Shown here: positions 63,606 through 64,000 of the stretch, piece after piece
How the letters are laid out: the number at the start of each line of letters is the position of its first letter
Position numbering within the stretch: the stretch's first letter is position 1
NCBI RefSeq assembly: GCF_000422585.1
Contig: NZ_KE383880.1
Coordinates: forward strand, 224,069 to 288,068
Source: Hugenholtzia roseola DSM 9546
GTDB taxonomy: Bacteria > Bacteroidota > Bacteroidia > Cytophagales > Bernardetiaceae
Reading direction: 5' to 3'
Length of the DNA: 64,000 nt
Notes under the pieces: generated by a model
What the model was told of the DNA's origin: nothing
The model's database searches: none
Seen by the model: only the letters and a program-made list of their open reading frames with translations
Position numbers and translations under genes: made by a program

Positions 63606-64000
63606 GGCGTTGTTACAACAGTAGGAAGGTCAAAAAACAAGTTTTTACACTTTGAGCCATCTTCCTGAACCCCCACCCTGCCCTCCCCCCATAGGGGAGG
63701 GTTCGAAAACCAAATCATTTTTTTGCATTTATGCGAAAAAAATGATACGAAATTGAAGCCCCTCCCTTTGGGGGAGGGGTTTGGGGCAGTGATGTTAAAT
63801 TCTAAAAATCAAATGCAAATGTAGGGACAAGGCAATGCCTTGTCCGCAGCGAGATTGAAATAAAAAAGGAATGAACCCCACCCTGCCCTCCCCCAAAGGG
63901 AGGGTTTCAAAACCAAATTTTATTTCGTGTCAAATTTGATAAAACAAGGCTTTTTACAGAACTTAACATTACTGCACCCTGCCCTCCCCCCATAGGGGAG
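63606..64000 (+). mobile_element. R2 element copy c, interrupted by R1, right end outside the window
   Basis: Begins GTTGTTACAACA (63609-63620), then the GC-rich block from about 63670 and the hairpin ATCATTTTTTTGCAT. After the R1 insertion a second block restarts at CACCCTGCCC (63975). The right end lies beyond the window. Confidence 0.75.
63787..63974 (+). mobile_element. R1 element, full copy with an internal insertion, nested in R2
   Basis: 188 bp, with CAGTGATGTTAAATTCT at the left and the standard right terminal repeat. About 40 bp of R2-like GC-rich sequence (CACCCTGCCCTCCCCC) replace the part of R1 after GAAATAAAAAAGGAA. Confidence 0.78.

Larger units (their letters stand above)
63185..64000. 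other. Non-coding end region with nested repeats
   Basis: 816 bp. The first 400 bp show no convincing gene; from 63606 the sequence is R2 with an inserted R1, running off the window end. Confidence 0.6.

Overview
The window is a stretch of Bacteroidota chromosome, most probably from a Cytophagales-type gliding or marine relative; I cannot name the genus. The lineage evidence is: two large secreted proteins ending in type IX secretion (T9SS) sorting domains, a TonB-dependent receptor with a carboxypeptidase-regulatory-like N-terminus, many promoters of the Bacteroidota form TTTG-N19-22-TAnnTTTG, and LytTR regulators. Essential genes (infB, lepB, lpxK, lipB, pfkA) show that it is chromosomal, although it also carries a plasmid-type Rep_3 replication initiator.

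Layout. 1-5.7 kb: the end of an HMG-CoA reductase gene, a GHMP kinase probably of the same mevalonate pathway, a family 2 glycosyltransferase, recX and an MBOAT acyltransferase. 5.8-12.8 kb: a single-chain type IIG restriction-modification enzyme and a secreted M43 metalloprotease. 13-23.5 kb: TPR protein, Rep_3 initiator with AT-hooks, an uncharacterised 483-residue protein, DinB, signal peptidase I, a DivIVA-like protein, an NtrY-like histidine kinase and a small exported protein. 23.5-33 kb: TPR protein, AddB-like nuclease, TrmH-family RNA methyltransferase, VWA protein, FKBP isomerase, and a usp-pfkA pair. 33.5-46.5 kb: CNNM/CBS membrane protein, CHAD protein, di-haem peroxidase, T9SS cargo, a minus-strand run of SPOR lipoprotein-lipB-glycosyltransferase-lpxK, L,D-transpeptidase, NuoI and proline dehydrogenase. 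46.7-51.2 kb: infB and an atypical SDR. 51.8-58.8 kb: a minus-strand signalling block consisting of a small exported protein with a duplicated SLLWG motif, a CPBP protease, a LytS-type kinase fused to an extra C-terminal domain, a LytTR response regulator, a membrane LytTR protein and a TonB receptor. 59.1-63.2 kb: a 1353-residue propeller-GAF-SpoIIE sensor phosphatase.

Between the genes lie two families of short non-autonomous mobile elements that I define here from the sequence. R1 is about 170 bp, has terminal inverted repeats beginning CAGTRATGTTAARTTCT, and two copies are flanked by 10-bp target duplications. R2 is about 225 bp without insertions, has ends GTTGTTACAACG, and both complete copies are flanked by 8-bp direct repeats. 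R1 sits inside R2 twice. No transposase is present in the window.

The most notable candidates are the two element families and their nesting, the peptide-like gene with CPBP/kinase/LytTR neighbours, the kinase fusion, and the chromosomal Rep_3 gene whose promoter is bracketed by an 11-bp inverted repeat. All family assignments come from reading motifs, without any database search.
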